DNA from: Stenotrophomonas chelatiphaga
Lineage (GTDB): Bacteria; Pseudomonadota; Gammaproteobacteria; Xanthomonadales; Xanthomonadaceae
Reading direction: 5' to 3'
Assembly: GCF_001431535.1 (NCBI RefSeq)
Contig: NZ_LDJK01000012.1
Location: forward strand, 100,247 to 164,246
DNA: 64,000 nt
This document shows positions 30,559 to 41,509 of the stretch, one piece after another. Numbering within the stretch: the first letter of the stretch is position 1; every line of letters begins with the position of its first letter. The notes beneath the pieces were generated by a model. It searched no databases, was not told where the DNA came from, and saw only the letters and a list, made by a program, of their open reading frames with translations. A program made the position numbers and the translations under genes.

Positions 30559-32103
30559 TCACCAGCGCAGCTTGCGCCTTGCGAGGGCGGCACCGAGTGT
30601 CTGCAGGACCTCCGCGGCCTGCGCCTGCGGCAGATAGCGCAGGCACAGCGCGACGTCGCCACGTGCACCGGCGGTATCCAGCCAGACGCTGCTGGTGCCC
30701 AGCAGCCGGTCCAGCGGTGAACGAGAAAGGCGCAGCGCCTGCAGCTTGTCCAGTTCCGCCCAGCGCCACCACCGACGCCACCAGCCGCCGCGCAGCGCGA
30801 CGTGCTGGCCGTCCAGGTGCCAGCCGATGCGCGCCATCTGCAGGCGCGCAGTCCACAGCGCGACCGGCAGCCAGGCCAGCACCAGCAGGCCGACGTAGCC
30901 CCAGCGCCAGGTCAAGCCTGCCGCCAGCAGCGGGGTCAGCCACAGGCTGGTGATGCACAACCGCCAGCTGCCGCGCAGCGGCACTGCCTGCCAGTGCGCG
31001 GGTGGCCACTGCACCTGCGGCAGCAGGTGGCGCACCAGCGCATCGCAGGCCTTGGGGGTGGCGAGCGGGGCCAGCTCGCGCAGTCCGCGCTGCTGGTTTT
31101 CATCATGGGTCTGGCTGGCAGCACTGTCGATGCGCAGCTGGCGCCGACCGGCCCAGCGCTGCAACAGGGTTTCACTGAGCGTCCAGGCCTGGATGCGGCG
31201 CAGCGCCACGCTGCTGCGCACCTTGCTCAGCAAGCCGCTGCTGACGGTCAGCCGCCGCTGCTGTTCGCTCAGTTCGAAGCCGTAGTAGCGCAGCAGGGCC
31301 AACAGCACCGACAGCGCGCGCAGGGCCAGCCAGCCGACGAGCAACACGGCCGCTGCCACCAGCAGCAGGCCGCTGATCCCGGGCTGCAGGCCGCTGGCAT
31401 AGCCGAAGGCCTGGCGCCCTCCCTGCTCGACGAACGCATCCATGCTGCGGCGGGGCACCACCTGCACCAACGCCGCCAGCGCCGCGGCCACCATCACCCA
31501 GCCGCGGTTGGACAGCAGGCCCAGTTTCACGACTTCGCCGGGCAGCATGCGCAGCAGCAGGTGGCGCTCGTCGGTTTCCGGCAGCGGGGGGGGCGTGCCG
31601 TCATCGGTACGGCCAGCGTCCACCTGCGGCGCCGGGCTGCGGTGGCGGACGCGCTGTTCCAGCGCCAGTGCTTCATCCAGCCGCAGCACGCGCATTTCGG
31701 CTTCAGGACGGTTGCCACCGGCTGATTCCAGTCGCAGTTCGGCCACCCCGAACAGCCGGTGCAGCAGGTTCTGGTGCACCACCACGTTGTGGATGCGCGC
31801 GAACGGGATTTCGCGCCGGTTGCGTGCCAGTACGCCACTGCGGATGCTGATGCCGTCCTCGCCGATCCGGTAGCGGTAGCTCAGGTACTGCAGGACCGAG
31901 GCCAGCACCAGCACCGCGATGACGATCAGCGGGCCCAGCTGGGCCCACAGCGGATCGCGGTCGCCGCGCTGGCCGAACACCAGCAGCGCCACCAGTGGCA
32001 GCAGGTACTGCCGCAGCTGCAGAAGGAGCACGAACAACCAGGACCACGGATGCAGCCGGCGCTCGTGGTCGGCGCTGGGCAGGGGCGGGGGGGCAGTACT
32101 CAC
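30559..32103 (-). CDS. PH-domain (bPH2, YdbT-type) membrane protein
   Basis: 514 residues with several paired hydrophobic helices alternating with bPH2 domains. One is visible at YLSYRYRIGEDGISIRSGVL...REIPFARIHNVVVHQNLLHRLFGVAEL, another after LLRYYGFELSEQQRRLTVSSGLL, and a third at the C-terminus. YdbT-like proteins are inner-membrane proteins of unknown function, some linked to antibiotic or envelope stress. The start is the GTG at 32103, which overlaps the stop of the upstream PH-domain gene (GTGA), so the two are made together. Confidence 0.85.
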   Translation of the reverse strand: MSTAPPPLPSADHERRLHPWSWLFVLLLQLRQYLLPLVALLVFGQRGDRDPLWAQLGPLIVIAVLVLASVLQYLSYRYRIGEDGISIRSGVLARNRREIPFARIHNVVVHQNLLHRLFGVAELRLESAGGNRPEAEMRVLRLDEALALEQRVRHRSPAPQVDAGRTDDGTPPPLPETDERHLLLRMLPGEVVKLGLLSNRGWVMVAAALAALVQVVPRRSMDAFVEQGGRQAFGYASGLQPGISGLLLVAAAVLLVGWLALRALSVLLALLRYYGFELSEQQRRLTVSSGLLSKVRSSVALRRIQAWTLSETLLQRWAGRRQLRIDSAASQTHDENQQRGLRELAPLATPKACDALVRHLLPQVQWPPAHWQAVPLRGSWRLCITSLWLTPLLAAGLTWRWGYVGLLVLAWLPVALWTARLQMARIGWHLDGQHVALRGGWWRRWWRWAELDKLQALRLSRSPLDRLLGTSSVWLDTAGARGDVALCLRYLPQAQAAEVLQTLGAALARRKLRW

Positions 32104-32600
32104 AGGGCGTCGGCGTCCTGGTCCAGCTGGCGCGCGAGGGTGTCGCGCAGGTGCTCTGCGTCGGCTTCGTCCAGGCCGTCCAGCACCACCGCGCTGAAGC
32201 GGCTGCCGGCGGTGTGGACCACCAGCGTGGCCAGCCGCGCGCGGCGCTGCAGCGGCCCCCGGCGGACATCCAGGTGCTGCACGCGCGAGGTCGGCACGCG
32301 GGTATCGCGCTGCCACCACAGGTCGCGGCGCAGGCCCAGCCCGGTCGCATCCAGCCGCCACCAGGTGCGGCGCATGCGCCGCCAGCCGATCCGCGCCCCC
32401 AGCAGGGCACCGGCCAGCAGCCAGGCGATGGCTACGGCAATGCCGCCCGGCAGGTCCAGCAGCCACCACGCCGCGGCGGCGGGCAGCCCGGGGAATACCG
32501 CACCGGCCGGCAGACCGCCGAGCGCGGCCAGACGTGCCGCGCGCAGCGGCAGCAGCTGCCAGCCGTCGGGCGTGTCAGTGGGGGTCGAAAGTGAGGTCAC
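32100..32600 (-). CDS. PH-domain (bPH2, YdbS-type) membrane protein
   Basis: 166 residues. Two hydrophobic segments (about 20-70) precede a single bPH2 domain with WWRLDATGLGLRRDLWWQRDTRVPTSRVQHLDVRRGPLQRRARLA and a C-terminal helix. It is the small partner of the YdbT-type protein and overlaps it by 4 bases (GTGA), a common YdbS-YdbT arrangement. GTG at 32600 follows GGGAG. Function unknown; a membrane complex of the two is inferred. Confidence 0.83.
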   Translation of the reverse strand: MTSLSTPTDTPDGWQLLPLRAARLAALGGLPAGAVFPGLPAAAAWWLLDLPGGIAVAIAWLLAGALLGARIGWRRMRRTWWRLDATGLGLRRDLWWQRDTRVPTSRVQHLDVRRGPLQRRARLATLVVHTAGSRFSAVVLDGLDEADAEHLRDTLARQLDQDADAL

Positions 32601-32657
32601 GCAGGCTCCCGGTGCAGGCAATGGCGACAACGTTAGCAGGGCCGGGCCTGCGCCATG

Positions 32658-33773
32658 CTACTGGGCGGCCTGGATCAGTGCGTCCACGTCCAGCAGGTGG
32701 CCGGCGCGCTCGGCCTTGGTGCGCAGGTAGTGCTCGTTCTCGGTGGTGATGTCACCGGTCACCGGAATGCACTCGACCACGTCCATGCCCGCATTGCGCA
32801 GGCGCTGCGCCTTGGTGGGGTTGTTGCTGAGCAGCGCGATCCGCGCGATGCCCAGCCCGCGCAGCATCGCCACGGCGCTGCCATAGCGGCGTTCGTCGGC
32901 GCCGAAGCCGAGCTGCGCATCGGCATCGATGGTGTCCAGTCCGTCGTGCTGGTAACCGTAAGCGCGCATCTTGGCGGCGATGCCGGTGCCACGGCCTTCC
33001 TGGTCCAGGTACAGCAGCACACCGCCGCCCAGTTCCTTGAGTTTGTGCAGGCCGCGCCGCAACTGGTCGCCGCAGTCACACTTCAACGAGCCGAACAGGT
33101 CGCCGGTCAGGCAGGACGAATGCACGCGCACCGGCACCACGGCGCTGAGGTCCGGTTGGCCGACGATGATCGCGACCTGGTCGCGCTGCGCCACGCCGCC
33201 GCGGAACACCGCGAAGGTGGTCATGCCGATGTCGCGCAACGGCACCGGCGAGCGCGCCACCAGTTCGTAATCGTGTGCGGCGTGGGCAGCGCCTTCGGCC
33301 AGGTCGCACAGTGCCACCTGGGCGGCCGCATCGAAGCGCGAATCGGCCGGATCCAGTGGCAGTCCCACCATTGCCGGCAGCAGCAGGCCGAGGCGTGCCA
33401 GCTCCACCGCACCCGCATCCAGCGCATCGCCGGCGCTGCAGCCTGCCGGCATCGGGCCGGGTTCGCGCAGGTAACCCAGCGAGGGCAGGGCGTCGAAGGG
33501 CACCCCGCGCAACGGCAGGCGGACGCCGTGCGGCGCTTCCATGCCCAGCACGCGGGCTCGGGTTTCGGTCAGGAACAGGTAATGGCGGCCGTCAGCCAGG
33601 CCGGCGAACGCATCGAAGCTGCGCGCCGTGGCGCTGTCCAGCGCGATCACCGCCAACCGCTGCGGCGCCTGCCCGGTGATCAGCACCGGGCGTCCGGATC
33701 GCAGCTCGGCGACCGCGCGTTCGCAACGGATCGCCGCCGGGTCACCGAACAGGGAGGAGAAGGCAGCAGGCAT
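32658..33773 (-). CDS. ribA: GTP cyclohydrolase II with N-terminal extension
   Basis: 371 residues, nearly twice the ~196 of E. coli RibA. The C-terminal ~185 residues are a complete GTP cyclohydrolase II: zinc ligands in SSCLTGDLFGSLKCDCGDQL near residue 223, then YLDQEGRGTGIAAKMRAY and LLSNNPTKAQRL. It converts GTP to the first riboflavin precursor. The N-terminal ~180 residues (CERAVAELRSGRPVLI...GDALDAGAVELARLGLLLPAMV) look like a diverged DHBP-synthase domain without the normal acidic active site. The ATG at 33773 gives this form. A TTG 60 bases upstream is an alternative start. Confidence 0.9.
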   Translation of the reverse strand: MPAAFSSLFGDPAAIRCERAVAELRSGRPVLITGQAPQRLAVIALDSATARSFDAFAGLADGRHYLFLTETRARVLGMEAPHGVRLPLRGVPFDALPSLGYLREPGPMPAGCSAGDALDAGAVELARLGLLLPAMVGLPLDPADSRFDAAAQVALCDLAEGAAHAAHDYELVARSPVPLRDIGMTTFAVFRGGVAQRDQVAIIVGQPDLSAVVPVRVHSSCLTGDLFGSLKCDCGDQLRRGLHKLKELGGGVLLYLDQEGRGTGIAAKMRAYGYQHDGLDTIDADAQLGFGADERRYGSAVAMLRGLGIARIALLSNNPTKAQRLRNAGMDVVECIPVTGDITTENEHYLRTKAERAGHLLDVDALIQAAQ

Positions 33774-33836
33774 GGCAGGACCGGGCAGGGGGGGCAACTC
33801 AGCGATAAATGGGGATTGCGGCGTCGGAATCAACTG

Positions 33837-34754
33837 TCAGTGCGGATGCCGTTCGGTCGCATAGGGGTTGGGTTCGTCCGCGTCCGGGCGCAGGGTATAG
33901 CGCTTGTAGGTCCACTGGTACTGCGCCGGGTCACGCCGTGCGATGCGCTCGATGCCGGCGTTCAGCGCGGCGGCGGCCACGTGCAGGTCCGGGTCGGCGA
34001 CCGCCGGATCGGCAGCTTCCAGGTGCAGGGCGAACTGCATGTCCGGGCCGGTCCGTTCGCACCACCCGTACAGCACGGTGGCGCCGGTGCGCTCGGCCAG
34101 CCGGTTGACCAGGGTCATGGTCAGGGCGGGCATGCCGAAGAACGGCACGAACACGCCGTCGCCGGCCTTGGGCTGCTGGTCGGGCAGGATCCCGGTAGCG
34201 CCGCCGTCCTTGAGCACCTTGAACAACTGGCGCACCGCAGGGCCTTCGGCGCGGACCTGGCGCACGCCGTCGCCGCCGCGCACGATCTGCAGGAAGGCAT
34301 CGCCGGCCGGATCGTCCGGTGCCTTGTAGACGATGGCGATCTGCCCACGCGAGGCCAGCCACTGGTTCAATAGCTCCCAGTTGCCGAAGTGCGGGGCGGC
34401 CACGATCACGCCCTTGCCGGACGCCAGCGCGGCGTCGTACAGCGCCTCGCCGTGGCGTTCCTTCAGGTGCCCGCGCAGGTTGCTGGCGGGGGTTCGGGTC
34501 CATAGCCAGAGCGTTTCAACGGCCTGCAGGGCGGTCGAGCGCAGCACATCGCGGTGCATCCGCGCGCGCTGTGCGCTGTCCAGTTCCGGGTAGGCCAGTT
34601 CCAGGTTGCGCCGGGTCACCCGGCTTTCCCGCGCGTTGCCGCGGATCCATGCCCAGGCCAGGGCGTGGGCGAAGCCGCGCAGGACCGGCCACGGCAGGCG
34701 GGTGAACAGGGTGGCGGCCCGGTAGGCCAGCCGGGCTTTGCGTTCCGGATTCAT
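33837..34754 (-). CDS. Lipid A biosynthesis (lauroyl-type) acyltransferase
   Basis: 305 residues. It is a LpxL/LpxM-family acyltransferase that adds secondary acyl chains to Kdo2-lipid IVA at the inner membrane. The H-x4-E motif lies in [13 protein letters not shown] near residue 120, followed by [34 protein letters not shown], the second conserved block. An N-terminal hydrophobic helix (about 20-40) anchors it. It is divergent from dtd, with 60 bases between the two starts. Which chain length it transfers cannot be read from the sequence. Confidence 0.92.
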   Translation of the reverse strand: MNPERKARLAYRAATLFTRLPWPVLRGFAHALAWAWIRGNARESRVTRRNLELAYPELDSAQRARMHRDVLRSTALQAVETLWLWTRTPASNLRGHLKERHGEALYDAALASGKGVIVAAPHFGNWELLNQWLASRGQIAIVYKAPDDPAGDAFLQIVRGGDGVRQVRAEGPAVRQLFKVLKDGGATGILPDQQPKAGDGVFVPFFGMPALTMTLVNRLAERTGATVLYGWCERTGPDMQFALHLEAADPAVADPDLHVAAAALNAGIERIARRDPAQYQWTYKRYTLRPDADEPNPYATERHPH

Positions 34755-34814
34755 CCGGCCAAGTTTACCGTGGCCGCTGATAAGGTGGCGGGCTGTCCCT
34801 GCTTGGAGCTCCGC

Positions 34815-35255
34815 ATGCTTGTCCTGATCCAGCGCGTCAGCCAGGCCGCCGTCCATGTCGATGCGCACGCCGTGGGGCAGATCGGCCCGGGGCTGCTGGC
34901 CCTGGTCGGCATGGAGCCCGGCGATTCGGAGGCGCAGCTGCAGCGGATGGCCGATCGGCTGCTCGGCTACCGTGTATTCGCTGACGAGGCGGGAAAAATG
35001 AACCGGTCGCTTCGCGACACCGGGGGTGGTTTGCTGCTGGTCAGCCAGTTCACCCTGGTCGCAGACACCGCCTCGGGCATGCGTCCCAGCTTCACCACGG
35101 CGGCGCCGCCGGCCGAGGCTGAACGCGGGTTCAACCGTTTTGTGGAGATATGTCGTGAAAAGCATGCCTACGGGGTGGAAACGGGACGCTTTGGCGCCCA
35201 TATGGTCGTCAGCCTGGTCAACGACGGTCCCGTGACCTTCCTGCTCAGGCCCTGA
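34815..35255 (+). CDS. dtd: D-aminoacyl-tRNA deacylase
   Basis: 146 residues, exactly the family size. It hydrolyses D-aminoacyl-tRNAs to stop D-amino acids entering proteins. Typical motifs are [37 protein letters not shown] (with SQFTL) and the C-terminal [14 protein letters not shown], whose Gly-cis-Pro (GP) pair forms the chiral gate. The ATG at 34815 follows TTGGAG. It is followed by rpoD after 91 bases. Confidence 0.96.
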   Translation: MLVLIQRVSQAAVHVDAHAVGQIGPGLLALVGMEPGDSEAQLQRMADRLLGYRVFADEAGKMNRSLRDTGGGLLLVSQFTLVADTASGMRPSFTTAAPPAEAERGFNRFVEICREKHAYGVETGRFGAHMVVSLVNDGPVTFLLRP

Positions 35256-35297
35256 CCCCCCGGGACCACCGCCCGGGCAGGCCGGGCGAGGGGCTGG

Positions 35298-35303
35298 TAT
35301 AAT
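35298..35303 (+). promoter_or_regulatory. Extended -10 promoter element of rpoD
   Basis: A perfect TATAAT at 35298-35303 is preceded by TGG (CTGGTATAATG, an extended -10 element), about 44 bases before the rpoD ATG. No clear -35 is seen in the GC-rich sequence upstream, which includes an inverted repeat CCCGGG...CCCGGG that may end the dtd transcript. Confidence 0.65.
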
Positions 35304-35346
35304 GCTACGTTCCCTTTTCCTACTCCAGCCGGTGGCGCGAGCATCC

Positions 35347-37197
<1,851 letters not shown>

Positions 37198-37225
37198 TCC
37201 TTGTCGGTGCCTGAAGTCGTTTGAA

Positions 37226-37250
37226 GAACCCCGCTCCGGCGGGGTTTTTT
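37226..37250 (+). terminator. Intrinsic terminator of rpoD
   Basis: AACCCCGC-TCCG-GCGGGGTT with a run of six T directly after it, 29 bases past the rpoD stop: a textbook Rho-independent terminator. Confidence 0.95.
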
Positions 37251-37268
37251 GTTGGTCGTCATTCTATT

Positions 37269-37369
37269 TACGTAACATATTACGTAACATCAGCCGCCCT
37301 CAGTCGGCTTGGGACAAGGGCTTAGTGGTTCCTGGATGTGGGAATTACGTAACAAAGCATGTAACACTG
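37269..37369. promoter_or_regulatory. Two pairs of 12-bp TACGTAAC repeats upstream of hipA
   Basis: Four copies of a 12-bp unit occur in two directly repeated pairs: TACGTAACATAT / TACGTAACATCA at 37269-37292, and TACGTAACAAAG / CATGTAACACTG at 37346-37369. Each pair has exact 12-bp spacing, and the second pair ends 5 bases before the hipA ATG at 37375. TTACGTAA is itself palindromic. The layout fits operator sites bound by the N-terminal HTH of the HipA protein itself, with DNA looping possible between the two pairs (centres ~77 bp apart). Confidence 0.65.
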
Positions 37370-37374
37370 AGCGC

Positions 37375-38778
37375 ATGCCGACACGCCGGTCTCCTGACGT
37401 CCCGACGCTTCTAGCCCAATTGTCTACGGGCGAGCCGATCATGGCCGGTGAACTGGCCGGGCGCCTGGGGATCAATCGCATGGCATTGAGCCGGCTGGTC
37501 GCGCAGGCAGGCAGCCAGGTGATCCGGCTGGGTCGTACCCGCGCTACCGCCTATGCGGCGCGGCAGAACACCGCCGCCGGCAGCCAATGGCCGCTCTACC
37601 GCCTGCGTGCCGATGCCACGCTGGAAGATCTGGGCCAACTGCACGCGCTCAGCGGCGGTGCGTTCCATTTCGAGGCGAACCGTCCGCGGCCGAACCTGCA
37701 GCGATCGCCGGACAGCGACGTGGATGCCTGCTTCCGTGGCCTGCCGTGGTTCCTTGGCGATCAGCGTCCGCAGGGCTTCCTGGGCCGCAATTTCGCCCAC
37801 CGGCACGCGTCGGCGCTGGGTGTACCGGCTGACCTGAATCGCTGGCAGTTGGGTGATGTGCTGCTGGCGCTGGTCCATTCGGGTGGTACCGAAGCCGGCG
37901 ACCTGCTGCTGGGAGGGGCGGCCGTACAGCACGCCCTCGCCGGCATCGACGAGCCACCGGACCGGGTCGCCGCCGATGACCGCCTCCGGCACTACCCGCA
38001 GCGCGCATTGGCTGCGGTGGAGGGCGAAGACATCGGGTCGTCACCTGGTGGCGAGCAGCCGAAGTTCACCGCGACCGTCGAGCACCCTGAAGGTCGTTGC
38101 GCGGTGCTGGTGAAGTTCGCCCAGCCCGCGGCAGGGGAGGCCGCGGAGCGGTGGTCGGATCTGCTGGCATGCGAGCATCTGGCGCTGGACACCCTGCGCG
38201 ACGCCGGCGTCGAGGCGGCGCGCTCCTCGCTGCTGCAGTCCGACACCCACACCTTCCTGGAAGTAGAGCGTTTCGACCGCACCCCCGACCTGTTGGGACG
38301 CCGTGGCCTGGTGTCCCTGCTTGCCCTGTCAGCGGCCTTCACCGGCGAAGCGACGGCGGACTGGGCCACGGCGGGGGAGCAGTTGCAGGCGCAGAGCTGG
38401 CTGAGCGCGGCCACGGTGCAGGCCATGGCACGGCTGCACGCGTTTGGCCGTCTGATCGGTAACACGGACATGCACCAGGGAAATATAGGCTTTCATCTGC
38501 AGGACGCCGGAGCACTGCCCCTGGCCCCCGCCTACGACATGCTGCCGATGTCGCTGGCGCCGTCGCGGACCGGCGTACTGCGTGCTGCGGCGCCCCTCGA
38601 ACCGGTGGCGCCCACGGGCAACGGGGACCTGCTTCATCTGGCATGGGCGGCACCGTTGGCAGTACGCTTCTGGGAGCGGGTGGCGGCCTCGTCGGCCATC
38701 CGATCCGATGTGCTGAAAGGGCTGGCGGCAGAGAACGCAAAGCGGGTAGCGGTGATGGGGTACCGCTACGGTGGCTGA
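37375..38778 (+). CDS. yjjJ: HipA-family kinase toxin, YjjJ type with own N-terminal HTH
   Basis: 467 residues. It has an N-terminal winged HTH (about 8-60: LLAQLSTGEPIMAGELAGRLGINRMALSRLVAQAG...RIGRTRA-like), then the HipA kinase: GGEQPKFTA near residue 228 (phosphate loop), LEVERFDR, LIGNTDMHQGNIGF near 361 (catalytic Asp and Asn) and APAYDMLP near 386 (DFG equivalent). HipA kinases phosphorylate glutamyl- or similar aminoacyl-tRNA synthetases and slow growth. No separate HipB is adjacent, as in YjjJ, so the HTH probably serves as built-in antitoxin or regulator. The ATG at 37375 follows the repeats; an upstream TTG (37309) would read through the operators. Confidence 0.88.
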   Translation: MPTRRSPDVPTLLAQLSTGEPIMAGELAGRLGINRMALSRLVAQAGSQVIRLGRTRATAYAARQNTAAGSQWPLYRLRADATLEDLGQLHALSGGAFHFEANRPRPNLQRSPDSDVDACFRGLPWFLGDQRPQGFLGRNFAHRHASALGVPADLNRWQLGDVLLALVHSGGTEAGDLLLGGAAVQHALAGIDEPPDRVAADDRLRHYPQRALAAVEGEDIGSSPGGEQPKFTATVEHPEGRCAVLVKFAQPAAGEAAERWSDLLACEHLALDTLRDAGVEAARSSLLQSDTHTFLEVERFDRTPDLLGRRGLVSLLALSAAFTGEATADWATAGEQLQAQSWLSAATVQAMARLHAFGRLIGNTDMHQGNIGFHLQDAGALPLAPAYDMLPMSLAPSRTGVLRAAAPLEPVAPTGNGDLLHLAWAAPLAVRFWERVAASSAIRSDVLKGLAAENAKRVAVMGYRYGG

Positions 38779-38899
38779 GCGCATTCAGCTTGTTCAGGTG
38801 GTGGCGGCAAATTTGCCTAAAACGTGTGCTCCACGTCACAGATCAGGGGTTAATCTGCACATGCCATCCATGACGGGTGCAGTCCACAGGGGGACTTCA

Positions 38900-39811
38900 A
38901 TGTTGGCTCGCTTCACCGGTGACGAGGGTCGCCGCAATCTGCTGTACACGCTGTCCGAACAGAAACTGGTACGCGGCGACAAGGTACTCGCCGAAGCACT
39001 CGCCAGCAGCGTGACCTTGTTGGAGGCACAGACCGGTGCCGCCGTCATTCACCAGGGTGGAGTGGACAATGACGTCTACTTCATCGTGACCGGATCCTTC
39101 GACGTATTCGTCAATGGCAAGCGCGTCGCACGACGCCATGCCGGCGAGCACGTGGGAGAAATGGCCGCCGTGCAGCCGACGCAGATCCGCTCGGCCACCG
39201 TGGTCGCGGCAGAGCCGAGTGTCGTCGCGCGCGTCAGTGCGGCCCGCCTGGAAGATCTTGCCGAGCAGTTCCCGCAGATCCACCGCTATGTGGCGCAGGA
39301 GCTGGCGCGCAGGCTGTACCAGCGCAATGACCACATCGGCAGTGCCCGCGACCGCACCAAGGTGCTGGTGCTGGCCTCGCCGCAGGCAACTGCGGCCGCG
39401 CAGGTGGTGCAGGAAACCTTGGCCTGCGAAGGCTTCACCGTGCGCCAGTGGCAGGACGGCCTGGCCCGCAGTGGAGGGTTGTCCGTGCAGCGTCTGCAGG
39501 AACTGGCGGCGGGCGTGGATTTCGCGGTGGTCATCTCCGGTGACGACAAGGCACCGGCATCGGACGATGCCTGGCCGGCCACGCGCGATGCGCTGCTGAT
39601 GGAAACCGGCGTGCTGCTGGGCGTGCTCGGCAGTGACCGTACCGTGCTGCTGGAAGCGCGTGGCGAGCATGCCGGCGTGGAAGACCTGCCGGGCGTGGTC
39701 AACGTGGCGTGGCAGCCGGACCCCAGTGACGACCTGGAGGCGGTGCTCGCCTCCGCCTGCACCCGCCTGCGTCGTTACTTCGAGCGGCAGGGGCCGTTCG
39801 CGGTGGCGTGA
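38900..39811 (+). CDS. Cyclic-nucleotide-binding domain fused to TIR-like domain (Pycsar PycTIR-type architecture)
   Basis: 303 residues. An N-terminal cNMP-binding domain (about 15-140) contains GGVDNDVYFIVTGSFDVFVNG and a complete phosphate-binding cassette, HVGEMAAVQPTQIRSATVVA (Glu ~86, Arg ~97). The C-terminal ~150 residues (TKVLVLASPQATAAAQVVQE...VDFAVVISGDDK...RDALLMETGVLLGVLGSDRTVLL) match the TIR-like fold of CAP12/Pycsar effectors (PF10137). A conserved acidic residue, Glu235, sits where the NAD-cleaving Glu is expected. In Pycsar, a cyclic pyrimidine signal made after phage infection activates such a protein to destroy NAD. No cyclase gene is within this window. ATG 38900 follows AGGGGG. 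It is downstream of hipA by 121 bases. Confidence 0.8.
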   Translation: MLARFTGDEGRRNLLYTLSEQKLVRGDKVLAEALASSVTLLEAQTGAAVIHQGGVDNDVYFIVTGSFDVFVNGKRVARRHAGEHVGEMAAVQPTQIRSATVVAAEPSVVARVSAARLEDLAEQFPQIHRYVAQELARRLYQRNDHIGSARDRTKVLVLASPQATAAAQVVQETLACEGFTVRQWQDGLARSGGLSVQRLQELAAGVDFAVVISGDDKAPASDDAWPATRDALLMETGVLLGVLGSDRTVLLEARGEHAGVEDLPGVVNVAWQPDPSDDLEAVLASACTRLRRYFERQGPFAVA

Positions 39812-39818
39812 CCGGTGG

Positions 39819-39850
39819 CAACGTGCCGGCCTTCGGTGGTCGGCACGTTG
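39819..39850. terminator. Inverted repeat after the cNMP-TIR gene
   Basis: CAACGTGCCG ... CGGCACGTTG forms a 10-bp stem with a 12-base loop just past the stop at 39811. It lacks a T-tract, so it is a possible Rho-aided terminator or a 3'-end structure. Confidence 0.55.
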
Positions 39851-39923
39851 CGTGCACCGCAGGGTGACGCATGGGTGTCTGGAGTGCGGCTACCGCCTTG
39901 CATTAGACTGGGCGGCCGCAAGC

Positions 39924-39999
39924 GGGCCTATAGCTCAACGGTTAGAGCAGAGGACTCATAATCCTTTGGTTCCAGGTTCGAATCCTGGTGGGCCCACCA
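39924..39999 (+). tRNA. tRNA with CAU anticodon, probably tRNA-Ile2 (lysidine type)
   Basis: A 76-base cloverleaf: acceptor GGGCCTA/TGGGCCC, D arm AGCTC...GAGC, anticodon stem AGGA/TCCT with loop CTCATAA (CAU), T arm CCAGG TTCGAAT CCTGG, and encoded CCA. The anticodon arm and variable region (ATCCTTTGGTT) resemble tRNA-Ile2, whose CAU is modified to lysidine-AU by TilS, more than the elongator tRNA-Met. An elongator tRNA-Met remains possible. A promoter-like TTAGACT precedes it by about 20 bases. Confidence 0.9.
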
Positions 40000-40208
40000 G
40001 ATAGATCAGGCATTTCCAAGTTGCGCCAAGCGGCCGTCCACGAGCGGCGGAGTTTCTTCTCATCCCGCGCGGGCGACAGGCCCGGTCGTGCCCTTCAGCC
40101 CCTTGCTGTGCGGTTGCTTGGGAGGCACTGCGCGGCTGAGCGTATCGAAGGTGTCAAAAAGTCCTAAAAGCTCGATCCGATGTGCCGATTCCTGCTCATT
40201 TGATCACC

Positions 40209-40865
<657 letters not shown>

Positions 40866-40894
40866 TTTGGTTTCCTCGGTCATCATCGCGGCGT

Positions 40895-41509
40895 TCAAAG
40901 CCGGAAGCCGTGCAGCGGCGCATCCAGTGGTGGAAGCTCCATGTAGCCCGCGGGCCCGGCGGCGGCTTGGAAGCCGAACGAGGTCAGAACGCGCGCGCCG
41001 TCGGCGGTGACAGCGCGTGCGCAAGCCACCAGCTGCCAGGTGAGCAGCGAATGGATGGCGGCCAAGCCCTGTACCAGCGCTTTTGCACTGGTCCGCGACG
41101 ATGCTGCGACGATCCACGTATACGACGCTGCAGCGGGCTGGTGCGGCTTAAGCAGTTGGCTCGGCGTGGGGTTGCGGGTATCCAGTGCGCCGGCGCGAAG
41201 TCGTGCCAGTGCCTCGGCATCCAGTGGCAGGGTGGCAAGCAGGCCGGTCACCCTGCCATGCGGCCGATGTACCAGGATCGCCGCCGGCGCCACGGCCTGG
41301 ACTGCCGTAAAGGTGGCTGCCGAAGCGAGTGGCGCCTCCACCCGGCTGGAGGCCAATTCCAGCCCGTCGACGATGTCCGTCGCGGACGCCTGCTGCAGGT
41401 GGAAAAGCGCGGCGACTTCGAGGATCGCGGCCGGGTCTGTGCAGCGACCTTCTGGATCGGCACGCTGCCGCAGAAGCTCCAGGGTGAGGGGCGGGCAGGG
41501 ACGTAGCAT
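40895..41509 (-). CDS. Atypical GNAT-like protein of unknown specificity
   Basis: 204 residues. No exact family recognised. The C-terminal part SLLTWQLVACARAVTADGARVLTSFGFQ resembles the last helix and strand of GNAT acetyltransferases (the 'GF' strand). VTGLLATLPLDAEALARLRAG...PTPSQLLKPHQPAAASYTWIVAASSRTSAKALVQGLAAI is consistent with an alpha/beta acyltransferase, but the canonical acetyl-CoA loop is not obvious. The ATG at 41509 follows GAGGAT. It is the first gene of a two-gene minus-strand unit ending in the true GNAT gene. Confidence 0.65.
   Translation of the reverse strand: MLRPCPPLTLELLRQRADPEGRCTDPAAILEVAALFHLQQASATDIVDGLELASSRVEAPLASAATFTAVQAVAPAAILVHRPHGRVTGLLATLPLDAEALARLRAGALDTRNPTPSQLLKPHQPAAASYTWIVAASSRTSAKALVQGLAAIHSLLTWQLVACARAVTADGARVLTSFGFQAAAGPAGYMELPPLDAPLHGFRL

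Noticed and set aside
37375..39811. A complete Pycsar defence operon
   Set aside because: Only the effector-like gene is present; no cyclase or other partner could be found in the window, so a complete system is not claimed.
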